Source: a virus. Taken from it: a stretch of DNA of 21,732 nt. The stretch lies in the IMG/VR virus record IMGVR_UViG_3300009008_000282, positions 1 through 21,732 of that record; one strand, 5' to 3'. Every line of letters starts with the position of its first letter. Position 1 is the stretch's first letter. The notes beneath the pieces were generated by a model. The model saw only the letters and a program-made list of their open reading frames with translations, was not told the DNA's origin and did no database searches. Shown here in pieces: positions 1-8,846 of the stretch. The translations under genes and the position numbers were made by a program.

Positions 1-192
1 ACTATCTGCACCAAAACTTAATACTGCAGCATCAGATAACAATTTAAGATCATCACCAATAACTGCATCTGCGGCTACTGACAAACCACCATCAGTTTGT
101 AATGAGCCATCAGTTGTACTTGTTGCAGCAGTAGTGTCGTCTGTAATTATTCTGCCTGAAACTGTTAATAGTCCAGCAGAAGATAATGACAT
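1..192 (-). CDS. Tail-fibre-like structural protein, N-terminal part (cut by window edge)
   Basis: The first 64 residues of a gene that runs off the left edge. It begins MSLSSAGLLTVSGRI and reads without a stop to the edge. The segment LKLLSDAAVLSFGADS near the end closely matches two internal repeats of the preceding gene (DAAVLAFGEDQDV and DGAVVALGDDGDV), so the two are paralogous neighbours. Proteins with such repeats are common as fibre or virion proteins in marine T4-like phages; the specific role here is inferred. The start lies 3 nt after the stop of the upstream gene with no clear Shine-Dalgarno sequence, so translation is probably coupled. Confidence 0.7.
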   Translation of the reverse strand, partial: MSLSSAGLLTVSGRIITDDTTAATSTTDGSLQTDGGLSVAADAVIGDDLKLLSDAAVLSFGADS

Positions 193-195
193 TTT

Positions 196-1158
196 TTATG
201 CGGCTGCTTCTGAAGCGGCAGTTTTAAACGATAATTTTGTTGCGTTATTAGAAGCAGAGAAATCACCTTCTGAAACAGCGGCGATACCAGCAGCAGTTAA
301 AATTGCATCTGTACCTGTGCCTTCATTTGGTGCTCTAAAGTCTACTGCACCTAGAATGTTGCCTGAGGCAATATCTGCATCAGACGTTTCTAAGGTTAAT
401 GTCATACCTGTATTGGCAGTTGATGCTTGTTTAATATTAAGACCTGTATCAGCAACGTGAGTCATTGTAACGTCTTGATCTTCGCCAAAGGCTAATACTG
501 CAGCATCTCCGAGATAAGCGTCAGACCACGTTACTGATGTACTACCAAGAGCATCGGTGTTAGTTGTATCAGATATGATACCACCACCTGTTGTTAATGT
601 GCCTGTAATTGTTGCTGCACCGGAAATGTTTGCGGCAGCATTAATATCTACTGTAGTACAGTTTAAATTAATATCTGTTGTAGCAGCAATGTCTAAATCA
701 GCAGCACTTGAAGCTGCGATGTATTGACTTGAATCATTAAACTGAATCTGTGAAGTACCGTTAAGTAATACTCCAGTATCAGCAACGTGAGTTAATGTAA
801 CATCCCCATCATCTCCCAATGCGACTACTGCGCCATCGGCAAGAAATAAATCTGAAAATTGTAACGAACTTGTTCCTAAATATGCACCATCTTGTGCATC
901 GGGTGCGAATCCTGTTGTTGCCGTAATGACCGTACCTTGTAGAGTTCCTGAGACTGCAATGTTGGTATCCATCTTTGCAGACGTTACATTACCATTAAGA
1001 ATTTTTGCCGTAGTGATAGCATCATCCGCAATTTCCGCGGCCACGATAGTACCATCTGCAATCTTAGCAGCGGTTACGGCTCCATCTGCAATTTTTGTTG
1101 TAGTTACAGCATCGTCGAGCAATTGCCCTACGGCTTCTTTTCCTATATAACCAGACAT
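196..1158 (-). CDS. Repeat-rich tail-fibre-like virion protein (320 aa)
   Basis: A low-complexity beta-type structural protein. Residues 15-64 are five consecutive 10-residue repeats (pattern D-G-A-V-T-A-A-K-I-A), which suggest a trimeric coiled or helical stalk. Two longer repeats follow at about 97-133 and 207-242, each with a DxxVxAxGxDxDVTxTHVADTG signature. The C-terminus (about 295-320, SEGDFSASNNATKLSF) resembles the conserved end regions of marine phage fibre-like proteins. These traits suit a fibre or appendage subunit; the receptor is unknown. AGGGAG lies about 11 nt before the ATG. The gene follows the 110-aa gene by 18 nt and is followed at 3 nt by a paralogous gene, so all three probably share the late promoter at 1551-1558. 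Confidence 0.7.
   Translation of the reverse strand: MSGYIGKEAVGQLLDDAVTTTKIADGAVTAAKIADGTIVAAEIADDAITTAKILNGNVTSAKMDTNIAVSGTLQGTVITATTGFAPDAQDGAYLGTSSLQFSDLFLADGAVVALGDDGDVTLTHVADTGVLLNGTSQIQFNDSSQYIAASSAADLDIAATTDINLNCTTVDINAAANISGAATITGTLTTGGGIISDTTNTDALGSTSVTWSDAYLGDAAVLAFGEDQDVTMTHVADTGLNIKQASTANTGMTLTLETSDADIASGNILGAVDFRAPNEGTGTDAILTAAGIAAVSEGDFSASNNATKLSFKTAASEAAA
967..1116 (-). repeat. Five tandem 10-residue coding repeats in the fibre-like protein
   Basis: Residues 15-64 of the 320-aa protein fall into five 10-residue units: DDAVTTTKIA, DGAVTAAKIA, DGTIVAAEIA, DDAITTAKIL and NGNVTSAKMD. Hydrophobic and Lys/Glu positions recur strictly every 10 residues. Units of this kind are typical of elongated trimeric phage fibre stalks; that structural reading is an inference. 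Confidence 0.75.
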
Positions 1159-1176
1159 TTTATCTTATTCTCCCTA

Positions 1177-1509
1177 TTATACATCTTCCAGTACGGAAGC
1201 AATCGCATCAACAGCAGACCCAGCGGACGCCTGCACTTTAACTGCATCTTGTGCCATAAGAACAATTTTCTGTCCTTCCACAACTTTAAGAGTGCCGCCT
1301 GCTGGTATGGGAAGATCATTCCCTAAGGTACTTGCCGTATCTGAATTTGAATTATCGGTTACCGTTACATCTACTGTAACATCTGACGATGTTTTATTAG
1401 ACAAATCCAATTCTAGTAAAATTGAAGTCTTACTAGCAGGTGTAGTATATACTGTTGTTGCAGAGCTGTTTGACACTGAATTTGCAAAAGCGTTTTTAAA
1501 ATCTGCCAT
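1177..1509 (-). CDS. Small virion-type structural protein (110 aa)
   Basis: No function can be assigned with certainty. The protein is Thr/Ser/Val/Asp-rich and predicted beta. A central stretch of alternating hydrophobic residues (ILLELDLSNKT, VTVDVTVTDNS) is followed by LPIPAGGTLKVVEGQKIVL, the layout of small jelly-roll or Ig-like virion proteins encoded near fibre genes in marine phages. There is no signal peptide or membrane segment. A late promoter TATAAATA lies 42 nt before the ATG, with AGGAA about 9 nt before the start, so this gene probably begins a late transcription unit that continues into the two fibre-like genes. It could be a head or tail decoration protein instead. Confidence 0.6.
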   Translation of the reverse strand: MADFKNAFANSVSNSSATTVYTTPASKTSILLELDLSNKTSSDVTVDVTVTDNSNSDTASTLGNDLPIPAGGTLKVVEGQKIVLMAQDAVKVQASAGSAVDAIASVLEDV

Positions 1510-1550
1510 TTTCTGAAATTCCTATAATAATTTTGTTATTTTGTTGTTTA

Positions 1551-1558
1551 TATTTATA
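1551..1558 (-). promoter_or_regulatory. T4-type late promoter (TATAAATA)
   Basis: A perfect match to the T4-family late promoter octamer on the minus strand. It sits in the 55-nt gap before the 110-aa gene, 42 nt from its ATG. That spacing leaves room for a leader containing the AGGAA ribosome binding site. It probably drives the 110-aa gene and the two fibre-like genes after it. Confidence 0.7.
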
Positions 1559-1564
1559 CAAAAA

Positions 1565-1756
1565 CTATCCTAAAGCAATCGCCATAGTTAATGTTTTTGC
1601 ATCTAAAGCGTTTAAAGTTTCAACGACATCCGTAGGAGCTGTAGACGCAATACCAGAATTCAATGTGGCGAAATCGCCCATATCTGTGGCTAGTTCATTA
1701 AATTCTACTCGCCATTCCTCAAATGTCATTGTTGCTGGTGCGTTTCTATCTGCCAT
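1565..1756 (-). CDS. Small virion-associated hypothetical protein (63 aa)
   Basis: A 63-residue protein beginning MADRNAPATMTFEEWRVEFN and ending in an Ala/Leu-rich stretch containing STAPTDVVETLNALD. The latter resembles short segments at the start of tail-fibre proteins in marine phages, but I do not recognise a family. The ATG overlaps the end of the upstream coiled-coil gene by 11 nt in another frame, with AGGG about 6 nt before the start, so the two are translationally linked. Its position between a large baseplate protein and fibre-like genes suggests a virion or assembly role; this is inferred from context only. Confidence 0.55.
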   Translation of the reverse strand: MADRNAPATMTFEEWRVEFNELATDMGDFATLNSGIASTAPTDVVETLNALDAKTLTMAIALG

Positions 1757-1985
1757 CTTCTGTGCCCTTTGTTAATAAAATTTTTACTAATTCCTTTAAT
1801 TCCTTTACTTCTTCTTTTAAACTATTTATCTGATTAACAGATTCGTTTAAAAGTACCTTCCTTTCTTCGGCCTCCTTATGTCTTTTAATCGCAGCTTCAT
1901 AAGCACTTAAATTTGTGTTTATGATTGCAGTTGATTTGACATCTCTTACTAAATCTTTATATCCTTCTACTTGTTTTAATTCCAT
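1746..1985 (-). CDS. Small coiled-coil protein (79 aa)
   Basis: A short, highly charged protein. Residues 1-27 (MELKQVEGYKDLVRDVKSTA and following) resemble the N-termini of small proteins encoded beside tail genes in T4-like marine phages. Residues about 33-72 form a strong predicted coiled coil, with Leu/Val/Ile at heptad positions through VNQINSLKEEVKELKELVK. Function is unknown; such proteins can be assembly chaperones or minor tail components. The ATG shares its A with the TAA stop of the 2280-aa gene (TAATG), so translation is coupled to the large structural gene. Confidence 0.6.
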   Translation of the reverse strand: MELKQVEGYKDLVRDVKSTAIINTNLSAYEAAIKRHKEAEERKVLLNESVNQINSLKEEVKELKELVKILLTKGTEDGR

Positions 1986-4900
1986 TATGTTGCCAATGCT
2001 ATTGCTCTAAAATCTTTGATTATAGGTGGTCGTGCAGAGTTTGTTCCCTGCATAATAACCTTAATGGAAAATCCAACAAAATCTTGCAGATTACTTACAG
2101 TATATTGATACTCTTTAAAATCAAGACTATGCTTTGATGTTGGTACTGTCTCGTCTGGAGATCCATCTGAGTTAAAAAATGTCCAACCTATATCATCAAA
2201 ATCTTCTGTAGCATCTGCACGAATAATCTTATACATACATTCTATTCTAGATTCATCTTGTGCAGCTCCATCTAAAATAACTTTTATTGCAGTAGCCGCA
2301 CTGGCTAATGTTACCTTTTTAGTCATGTAAATTGCAGCGTTCTGATCTCCAGTTGGTGATGTTGGTGCCTTATAAGTTGTCAAGGCTCCTATATCTGAAG
2401 ATGAAGATATTGAATTGACCCTATTACCTACAGCAATTAGTGCTTGTGTGGAGACATCTATAACAGGTGATAGATTACTTTTAGTCGATGTTAGATAATT
2501 TGTTATTCTAATTGATTTATCACCTGATAATTCATTTGTTTCATTAATCTGTGAACATACAATATGTGGTAATGTAAATTCTACATTTTGATTTATCGGA
2601 ACATTAAATGCATTAGCATCTGTAGTTCTAGTAAACGAATCTTGCAATGCCGATGTTGTGTTTACACTCCTACCAGTTGTAGTCTGTGCCTTTGTTGTTA
2701 TATTAGTTCCTACAGGAACAATATTGGATACCTGAAGATGCATCAGATCCATCATAATATTTCTAGAACATCTTACAGCAGAACCACCGCCTTGTAGCGT
2801 ACTCGTTGCATTAGTAGAACAAGTAATAATAAAATGATCCAATTCAATACCAGAAACTGCGGTATGTGTTTTGTTAATTTCTGTCAACGGTATACCACCC
2901 AACATATACAATGCAACAACACTAGCATTTTCATGCGTAGCCGCAGTTGTCGCGGAAGTACCGTCACTGGCTCCCCTTGTGCATCCTGTCAAATCATTAG
3001 TTGATTTACCTGTATAGGTAATAATCTCATCATCAATTTTAATTGTTCCCGCTGATGGGAAGTTAGATGCATCTGTAATTGATATTGTTGTATCACTAGT
3101 AGTAAGCACTTCATTCAGTGTTGTGTTTACAACATCTGAAATCACCCCACTAATAACAACATTGTTATCTGTATCATACATACCATGGTTACGATATTTA
3201 ACTTTAATCGTAGCGGTACTGACCTTTGTCTGTATTGGATGTTGTGTAAGTAATCCAATATGACCTGACGATGCGGTTCCTTCTTCATTCACTACTGTAT
3301 AAGTTGAAGTTTTCGTTGTATCAAAATCTGCACGATACATTGTAAATTTCAAATCTTCATACTGGGAAGGAGACCAAGTTGAAGCATTTTGAGATTTAAA
3401 TAAAGTTCCTAAATGGGGTTGTTCTGAAATGGCCCTAGCTCCACCAGTATCTATTTCACCCATTCTTGAAATCCAAACTTTAGTTTCATCTGACTGTCCA
3501 GAAATTACTAAAGCATATTCATCTGTGTCATTAACATACACAGGAGATGGAAATTCAAATGTCGTTGGTGTAGTTGCATCGGATGTTGTTATAATATCTT
3601 CAGCATCTTTTATCACTGTACTAAAGGGCAATCTCACTTGTGTAGGATAACCATTCTGTACAGTTCTAATATCTACGGTAACTGGTCTGCTTGTTTCTTT
3701 TGAAAAAAAGTAAAGGTCTACTTTCGTCAAAAATTCTCCGCCGTCACTTCCAACTTTAAAAGTTTGTGCCAACGGATCGGGACGAGGAACATTACGAATA
3801 TGGTCATCTCGTTCTGATCCAGCTACATCTCGACGGGCTGACATTCCTCCCTCAGTTGTAACAGGATCTACTACAAGTACAGCATTTCGTGTAGCCAAAA
3901 TTTCTTCTGCTACAGTTTCTAAAGTACCTCTAGCTTCATAAATGTGTTCAGCAGCAGTATTAACAATACCGGCTGTTCTAATATCTGTAGAACTATCAGT
4001 TAATCTAAAAACTCTTTTTCCTACTTTAAATCGTAACGTAGATGTATTAGGTATTTGGAATGTTCCAACAACAGTACCTACTGCATCTGTAATTAAGGGC
4101 ATAGAATTAACTGCACCACTTACAGCAGCATCATCAGCGTGTTCTGAAGGTTCTACTAGGGCTGTATAATTTGCAGCGCCTGAATTTCTTGTAACACCAG
4201 TGAATGTTGTAGACGTTACTCCAGTATATGTCATCTGTTCACTACCTATCAAAATAGTTCCTGATGTAGGAAATCCTGTAGTAGAATCTACTGTTACAGT
4301 TGTTGCTGTTTTTGAAAGAGCACCGTTCAATTGTGTACTTTGAGCACTAGAACCTGATGGTGCACAATAAGCATTAACATCAGTTCCATCAAAGAAAACA
4401 TATACTCTAGTATTAGGTTTCAAACATCTTCCTGTGAACACAACATCTGGTCCTGGATTTGTACCAGTAACACTATCTCTGATCCATGGAATAATTTCTG
4501 TATTAAGAACTTTATCACCTAAACTTCTGCGATCAATTTGTTCAACTAATCTGGTTGTAGTAATTGTTCTAGACTGTTCCACTCTAACTGTTGCAATACT
4601 TCTTCGTCGGATTTGATTACCTCTCCTAAACTCTCCACTTATCCAACGGCGGCCTGCATCAACTGTTGTGCCTCCAACAACATCTTCCCAAGCACCAAAA
4701 ACTGTTCCAAAAGTTTCTCCATCTTGAATAGTACCATCAGCCCTGGCTTCACGCAACATCTGTTCGTAATTGCCTTCTACGTCAATAACTATCTCAGGCA
4801 TTCTTGTAGTATCAACCCAAATATCTTGCTCTGGATCTAGAGTAAGTTCTCCTATCCATGTTGTGACTAAAAATGGATTAATACTTTCTACTCTACTGGA

Positions 4901-7900
4901 GTATGGATTCTGCATTGTACCTACATGAGTGTACGGTAGTAAAATCAAATCACCTTTCTTGATATAACTATCAGCTGTTCTTTGAGCTTCTGTAGTATTT
5001 TCTTCAATCAGTTTTACGTTTTCAGTATGAACTTCTGGTCGCAAATGACCGAAACGAGGATCAACAGAGACTTGATAATCGTCATGGTGACTATCCCCAA
5101 CTCTATGACCTGAAAAATTATCTACAATAAATCCTGACTTAAATCTATTAAGTCCATTAGCATCTAATATTTCAAAAGAAGCAGTATCCTTTTCTAATAA
5201 TCCTAGTGTAGTGTAATATTCTACATTAGCCAATCTAGTTTCTAGTCTACCAATATCCCGCATTGTATATCGTTTATTATCTACTGGTGTGATAATGACA
5301 TCATTATCATCATAGGTATAAGCGTGCATATGTATCGTAGCCAACTTCATAGCTTCTCTATCATTCAAACCAGGATATTGTGGCTGTTCGTGCGATACAC
5401 CTTCAATGACTTCAAAATTACCTTGACTATCTACAAATAACAAATCTCTACGAGGTAGATAAAATGTATAATCTACTCTTATCGTATCATCTGGAATAAT
5501 CAAATCACCTATAGAAGAACCTGTACCTTCAAATACTCTTGTATTGAAAGAAAATGGTGCTGTACTAGATCCGCTGTTATCTGCAACACGGGGACGAAAA
5601 TCTAATGAATCTCTTAATTCATAAAACCCCTTAGGTGCCAAAGTTTCTGGATCAACCTTTGTTGCGCTGTAATCTGGAATATCTTCATAATCTACTTGGT
5701 TTGTATATGAATCTACACTGAAATAATCTCCAGTTCCTGAATGTGCAAAATAATCGAATACAACAGTTAATTGTCCTGTCGGAGTTAATGCAGTAGGTTT
5801 TCTTACCAATCTTGAAATATCATAAAACGAATCTCGTTGACCTGTATCTAATGAAAAACTGGATGTAATATCTGAAGATCCCGCAGCAACAGCTCCAATA
5901 TTTGCAGTATTTCCTGACGTACCGCCAGTTATCGTATCACTAGTATTAAATGTTCCTGAGGTTACTACATATGTCAATGTAGTTGCAGTAGTATTATCAA
6001 TGACAACACCTTTAGCGGCAGAATTACTTCCTGTAATTGTTTCTCCTGCTGTAAAGGCTCCTGTTCGATTTGCAATTGTAAGTGTCGGTATAGAAGGTGC
6101 AGCAGTTATTGCAGTAGATTCATATACAGCTCTTAATTTATATGCATCAGCATATGTCAACCCAATCTCATTATCTCCTACTCTTGCACCATAAATGTCA
6201 CTAGTATAACTACTAGTTGAAGCATCTTTTGCAATCGTCACGGTTTTACACTTGTTAGCAGTTTTTGCTTTATGTGTAGCAACAGTTCTTAATACTGTCG
6301 CTATTAATTTTATTTGTGCCGAATCTTTAATATTTGTAGTATCTGTTACTGTCAGAGTATTCGTTCCTTCACCACCTAGAATACTAGCACTCAGCGGTAC
6401 AATATCTCCTTGGGCTGCTGCACCACCAGTTCCACTGGCAGTCATAATTGTACAAGTATATCCTACATCAGAATATGCAGCAAATGTTTCATTTGCACCT
6501 GACGTAAATGTTACAACACTTGATCCGTTAGTAGTTCCTACAAATGTTCGGCGTACTGAATATGTTGTATCAGAGTTGTTACTACTATCTAATAAAGTTT
6601 TAACATCATTTTTAGGAAGTTTATAAACTAAAAGAGTTTCTTCCTGTTCAGTTAATTTTGTTCTATTTCTTATAACATTGGCTGTTGTTATAGCATCTGT
6701 ACTTGGAGCAGCAGTAAAGGAAATATATGTTGAAGCAACATACATCACAACTCTATTCTGTGTGGCACCTGCGGCCCCTGTTGGAATTGTTACAGCATCT
6801 CCAACAACAACTTCAGAGGTATCGTAGCCTGAAATTCCTATAAGGTGATCTAAAAGTTCTACTTGTGTATTATCTGAATGTGATGCCGCTGTTGAACCAT
6901 TAAATCCTCTTGTTACTGTTAAGGTGTTAGATGAAATTGCTGAAATCTTCATCTGTTCAGACCCTACCAAAATAACCTGACCTACAGCAAACTCAGTTCC
7001 ATCATCAACATCGACTCCTGTTTCAGAACTATCCAATGCCTCTGCCAGAAGGGAAGTTGCATTTGTCGTTCCTGTTTCAGTCTTATATGTTCCAGATAAA
7101 GTTTTAGTTGTACCTACTACCGTATCAGCAGTATAATCTTTACCAGACCCAGCGGTCTGTGTCATAAAGATTTGTTTTACATCACGATCAAATTGTTTTA
7201 AATTTATAGTTGATATTGTAGGATTGCCGCTTATAGTATCTGTACCATCACTACTGGTTATTTCTTCCCCAACAACAAACGCCCCAGCTGTCTGCATTAG
7301 AATAAGGTCTGTTCCGGTACTTACTGCAGCAAATAAAACTCCAGTTGCACCACTTGTTACACCAGTAACTTTAACATTGGCTGTAAGACTTACATTACCA
7401 CTCATGGTAATTAAAGTAAACATATTCACATCAAAAAGATAATGTTTATATTTTGATGTTGTATTAGAACTAGAGGCTCCTACAGTTCCACTGCTGTATT
7501 CAAATCCTCTAGATCGAGCTTGACCAACTAGTGTTCCAGAAGCAGTACCTCTTGTTGCAGTCGCAGTATCGTAAAGTTTAACTAACTTAAAATCATCAAC
7601 AGTAGATAGACCCTGGGCTCCATCGGTAACATCTGGAGAACCAAAGACTTTTGTAACTTCTACATAGTTTCCTAAACTAAAAGGTATTGTATCGTTATTT
7701 TTAGAATCTGTATCTCTTGCTTTATTTGTTGCAACATATGTTGGAGAAATAGTTTCTATTTCTTTACCTCTAATATATCCTTTACCAGAACTTATAACAT
7801 ATGCAAGTTTAGATGCACTACCACTTTGAGCTGTAGTATAGATACCTCTATTCGCTCCATCATTAAGATGTTCTCTAGCATCTATATGCCATGGATTTAC

Positions 7901-8827
7901 AACATAATCTCCAGACTCATCATGTGTACGTCTAGCAATCATATCATTCACCACACTGTATTCAGTATGTCTGAGATGTTTATGTACTACTCCATCTTCC
8001 ACTCTTAACAACTCAATAAAATCTGTGTCATCTGTTGCCGTAAGAGATTTCTTAGCAAGAGTTAATGTTAATTTTAAACGATGTGAACCTTTGGCTGCAT
8101 AGTTTGTAGAACCAGTAGCATTGTCTAAAAGTTGATTATCACTTTCAGGTGTAACTAGAGTTTCTGTTACAGTCCAACCTACACGGTAAGACGGAGTATT
8201 TGTATAGTTATCTAATACTAATGTCTGTGCAGTATTTCTAACAAACATTCCGCGAACAAAATAAACGCCTTCTGCAACATGAACAGCGGCTCCTGTAGCA
8301 GTAGCTCCTGTAGCCTGTAATTGGGCTATTGGATTTCCTGCTGCATTGGGAGAACCTGCCCCCGAAATAGTTGCATCAGCATCAAGCGTTTCATCATCGC
8401 TAAAAACTTGTGTTACGCTATCAGTTGTAGCAGAACCAGTATACTTTACAAATAACGTATCTGGGTCTGTACCATCTGTCACAACATAATTAACAACTTT
8501 GGCTGTTACACCAGAAGTATTGCCTGTAATATTCGTTCCTACAAATTCAGAAAGATATGTATTAGTTGCTACACTATTATATGATGATTGTAACTTTACA
8601 GCATAATACTTGCTATCATAAGATATATTTCCCGGAATAACAATCGTTCCTTCCTTAAATAAATGGTTACCAAATCTTTCAATTTGGTTCTGAAGGATCG
8701 ACTGTAATTGGGTTAACTCTCTGGCTTGTACTGCAAGGCCAGGTCTAAATAAAACCTTATGAAACTGATCTGCTTCATCAAAATCATCGTAGTACGGCGT
8801 AACATTTAAGTCCGTCTTTTGTGCCAT
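1985..8827 (-). CDS. Giant DUF4815-type baseplate/fibre structural protein (2280 aa)
   Basis: A very large virion protein. Its N-terminus (residues about 5-70, LNVTPYYDDFDE, FHKVLFRPGLAVQARELTQL, NQIERFGNHLF) is characteristic of the DUF4815 family of phage tail structural proteins. Between about 90 and 980 lie beta-rich inserts with repeated ITGNTSG and GEEITSSDG motifs. A conserved core at about 1000-1480 contains an arginine-rich patch (RRGNQIRRRS, about 1401-1410). A second conserved region at about 1685-1835 begins DPLAQTFKVGSDGG. Three copies of a GTILIxxExxTYTG module occur (about 593-657, 1499-1566, 1903-1971). It lies directly after gp8, the place of gp9/gp10 in T4, so it may connect baseplate and fibres; this is inferred from synteny. 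AGGA lies about 8 nt before the ATG. No stop or frameshift interrupts it. Confidence 0.85.
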   Translation of the reverse strand: MAQKTDLNVTPYYDDFDEADQFHKVLFRPGLAVQARELTQLQSILQNQIERFGNHLFKEGTIVIPGNISYDSKYYAVKLQSSYNSVATNTYLSEFVGTNITGNTSGVTAKVVNYVVTDGTDPDTLFVKYTGSATTDSVTQVFSDDETLDADATISGAGSPNAAGNPIAQLQATGATATGAAVHVAEGVYFVRGMFVRNTAQTLVLDNYTNTPSYRVGWTVTETLVTPESDNQLLDNATGSTNYAAKGSHRLKLTLTLAKKSLTATDDTDFIELLRVEDGVVHKHLRHTEYSVVNDMIARRTHDESGDYVVNPWHIDAREHLNDGANRGIYTTAQSGSASKLAYVISSGKGYIRGKEIETISPTYVATNKARDTDSKNNDTIPFSLGNYVEVTKVFGSPDVTDGAQGLSTVDDFKLVKLYDTATATRGTASGTLVGQARSRGFEYSSGTVGASSSNTTSKYKHYLFDVNMFTLITMSGNVSLTANVKVTGVTSGATGVLFAAVSTGTDLILMQTAGAFVVGEEITSSDGTDTISGNPTISTINLKQFDRDVKQIFMTQTAGSGKDYTADTVVGTTKTLSGTYKTETGTTNATSLLAEALDSSETGVDVDDGTEFAVGQVILVGSEQMKISAISSNTLTVTRGFNGSTAASHSDNTQVELLDHLIGISGYDTSEVVVGDAVTIPTGAAGATQNRVVMYVASTYISFTAAPSTDAITTANVIRNRTKLTEQEETLLVYKLPKNDVKTLLDSSNNSDTTYSVRRTFVGTTNGSSVVTFTSGANETFAAYSDVGYTCTIMTASGTGGAAAQGDIVPLSASILGGEGTNTLTVTDTTNIKDSAQIKLIATVLRTVATHKAKTANKCKTVTIAKDASTSSYTSDIYGARVGDNEIGLTYADAYKLRAVYESTAITAAPSIPTLTIANRTGAFTAGETITGSNSAAKGVVIDNTTATTLTYVVTSGTFNTSDTITGGTSGNTANIGAVAAGSSDITSSFSLDTGQRDSFYDISRLVRKPTALTPTGQLTVVFDYFAHSGTGDYFSVDSYTNQVDYEDIPDYSATKVDPETLAPKGFYELRDSLDFRPRVADNSGSSTAPFSFNTRVFEGTGSSIGDLIIPDDTIRVDYTFYLPRRDLLFVDSQGNFEVIEGVSHEQPQYPGLNDREAMKLATIHMHAYTYDDNDVIITPVDNKRYTMRDIGRLETRLANVEYYTTLGLLEKDTASFEILDANGLNRFKSGFIVDNFSGHRVGDSHHDDYQVSVDPRFGHLRPEVHTENVKLIEENTTEAQRTADSYIKKGDLILLPYTHVGTMQNPYSSRVESINPFLVTTWIGELTLDPEQDIWVDTTRMPEIVIDVEGNYEQMLREARADGTIQDGETFGTVFGAWEDVVGGTTVDAGRRWISGEFRRGNQIRRRSIATVRVEQSRTITTTRLVEQIDRRSLGDKVLNTEIIPWIRDSVTGTNPGPDVVFTGRCLKPNTRVYVFFDGTDVNAYCAPSGSSAQSTQLNGALSKTATTVTVDSTTGFPTSGTILIGSEQMTYTGVTSTTFTGVTRNSGAANYTALVEPSEHADDAAVSGAVNSMPLITDAVGTVVGTFQIPNTSTLRFKVGKRVFRLTDSSTDIRTAGIVNTAAEHIYEARGTLETVAEEILATRNAVLVVDPVTTEGGMSARRDVAGSERDDHIRNVPRPDPLAQTFKVGSDGGEFLTKVDLYFFSKETSRPVTVDIRTVQNGYPTQVRLPFSTVIKDAEDIITTSDATTPTTFEFPSPVYVNDTDEYALVISGQSDETKVWISRMGEIDTGGARAISEQPHLGTLFKSQNASTWSPSQYEDLKFTMYRADFDTTKTSTYTVVNEEGTASSGHIGLLTQHPIQTKVSTATIKVKYRNHGMYDTDNNVVISGVISDVVNTTLNEVLTTSDTTISITDASNFPSAGTIKIDDEIITYTGKSTNDLTGCTRGASDGTSATTAATHENASVVALYMLGGIPLTEINKTHTAVSGIELDHFIITCSTNATSTLQGGGSAVRCSRNIMMDLMHLQVSNIVPVGTNITTKAQTTTGRSVNTTSALQDSFTRTTDANAFNVPINQNVEFTLPHIVCSQINETNELSGDKSIRITNYLTSTKSNLSPVIDVSTQALIAVGNRVNSISSSSDIGALTTYKAPTSPTGDQNAAIYMTKKVTLASAATAIKVILDGAAQDESRIECMYKIIRADATEDFDDIGWTFFNSDGSPDETVPTSKHSLDFKEYQYTVSNLQDFVGFSIKVIMQGTNSARPPIIKDFRAIALAT
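2915..3121 (-). repeat. GTILI/TYTGKST module, copy in 2280-aa protein (residues 1903-1971)
   Basis: A beta-rich module of about 68 residues with core motifs SDTTISITDASNFPSAGTI, IITYTGKST, LTGCTRG and AATH. It is the copy closest to the one in the 1361-aa baseplate protein (10455-10658), sharing YTGKST-N-LTGCTRG. Confidence 0.7.
4130..4333 (-). repeat. GTILI/TYTG module, copy in 2280-aa protein (residues 1499-1566)
   Basis: A diverged copy of the same module with TTVTVDSTTGFPTSGTILI, EQMTYTGVTS, FTGVTRN and EHADDAAV. The order and spacing of the motifs are retained. Confidence 0.65.
6857..7051 (-). repeat. GTILI/TYTG module, most diverged copy in 2280-aa protein (residues 593-657)
   Basis: It has the same plan: an alternating Val/Asp strand (GVDVDDGTEFAVGQVILVG), SEQMKISAIS, LTVTRGFNGSTAASHSDNT. 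The YTG core has become ISA, but the SEQM, TRG and ASH positions align with the other copies. Confidence 0.6.
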
Positions 8828-8846
8828 ATTATTTTCCTACGACCAA

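Noticed and set aside
967-1116. CRISPR-like regular repeat.
   Set aside because: The periodicity is 30 nt with no spacers and is explained by a coding 10-residue protein repeat.
6252-6626. Plus-strand open frame of 124 codons, and several others of 60-108 codons on the plus strand.
   Set aside because: They lie wholly antisense to convincing minus-strand structural genes, have no recognisable products, and follow the Thr/Ser/Val bias of the opposite strand.
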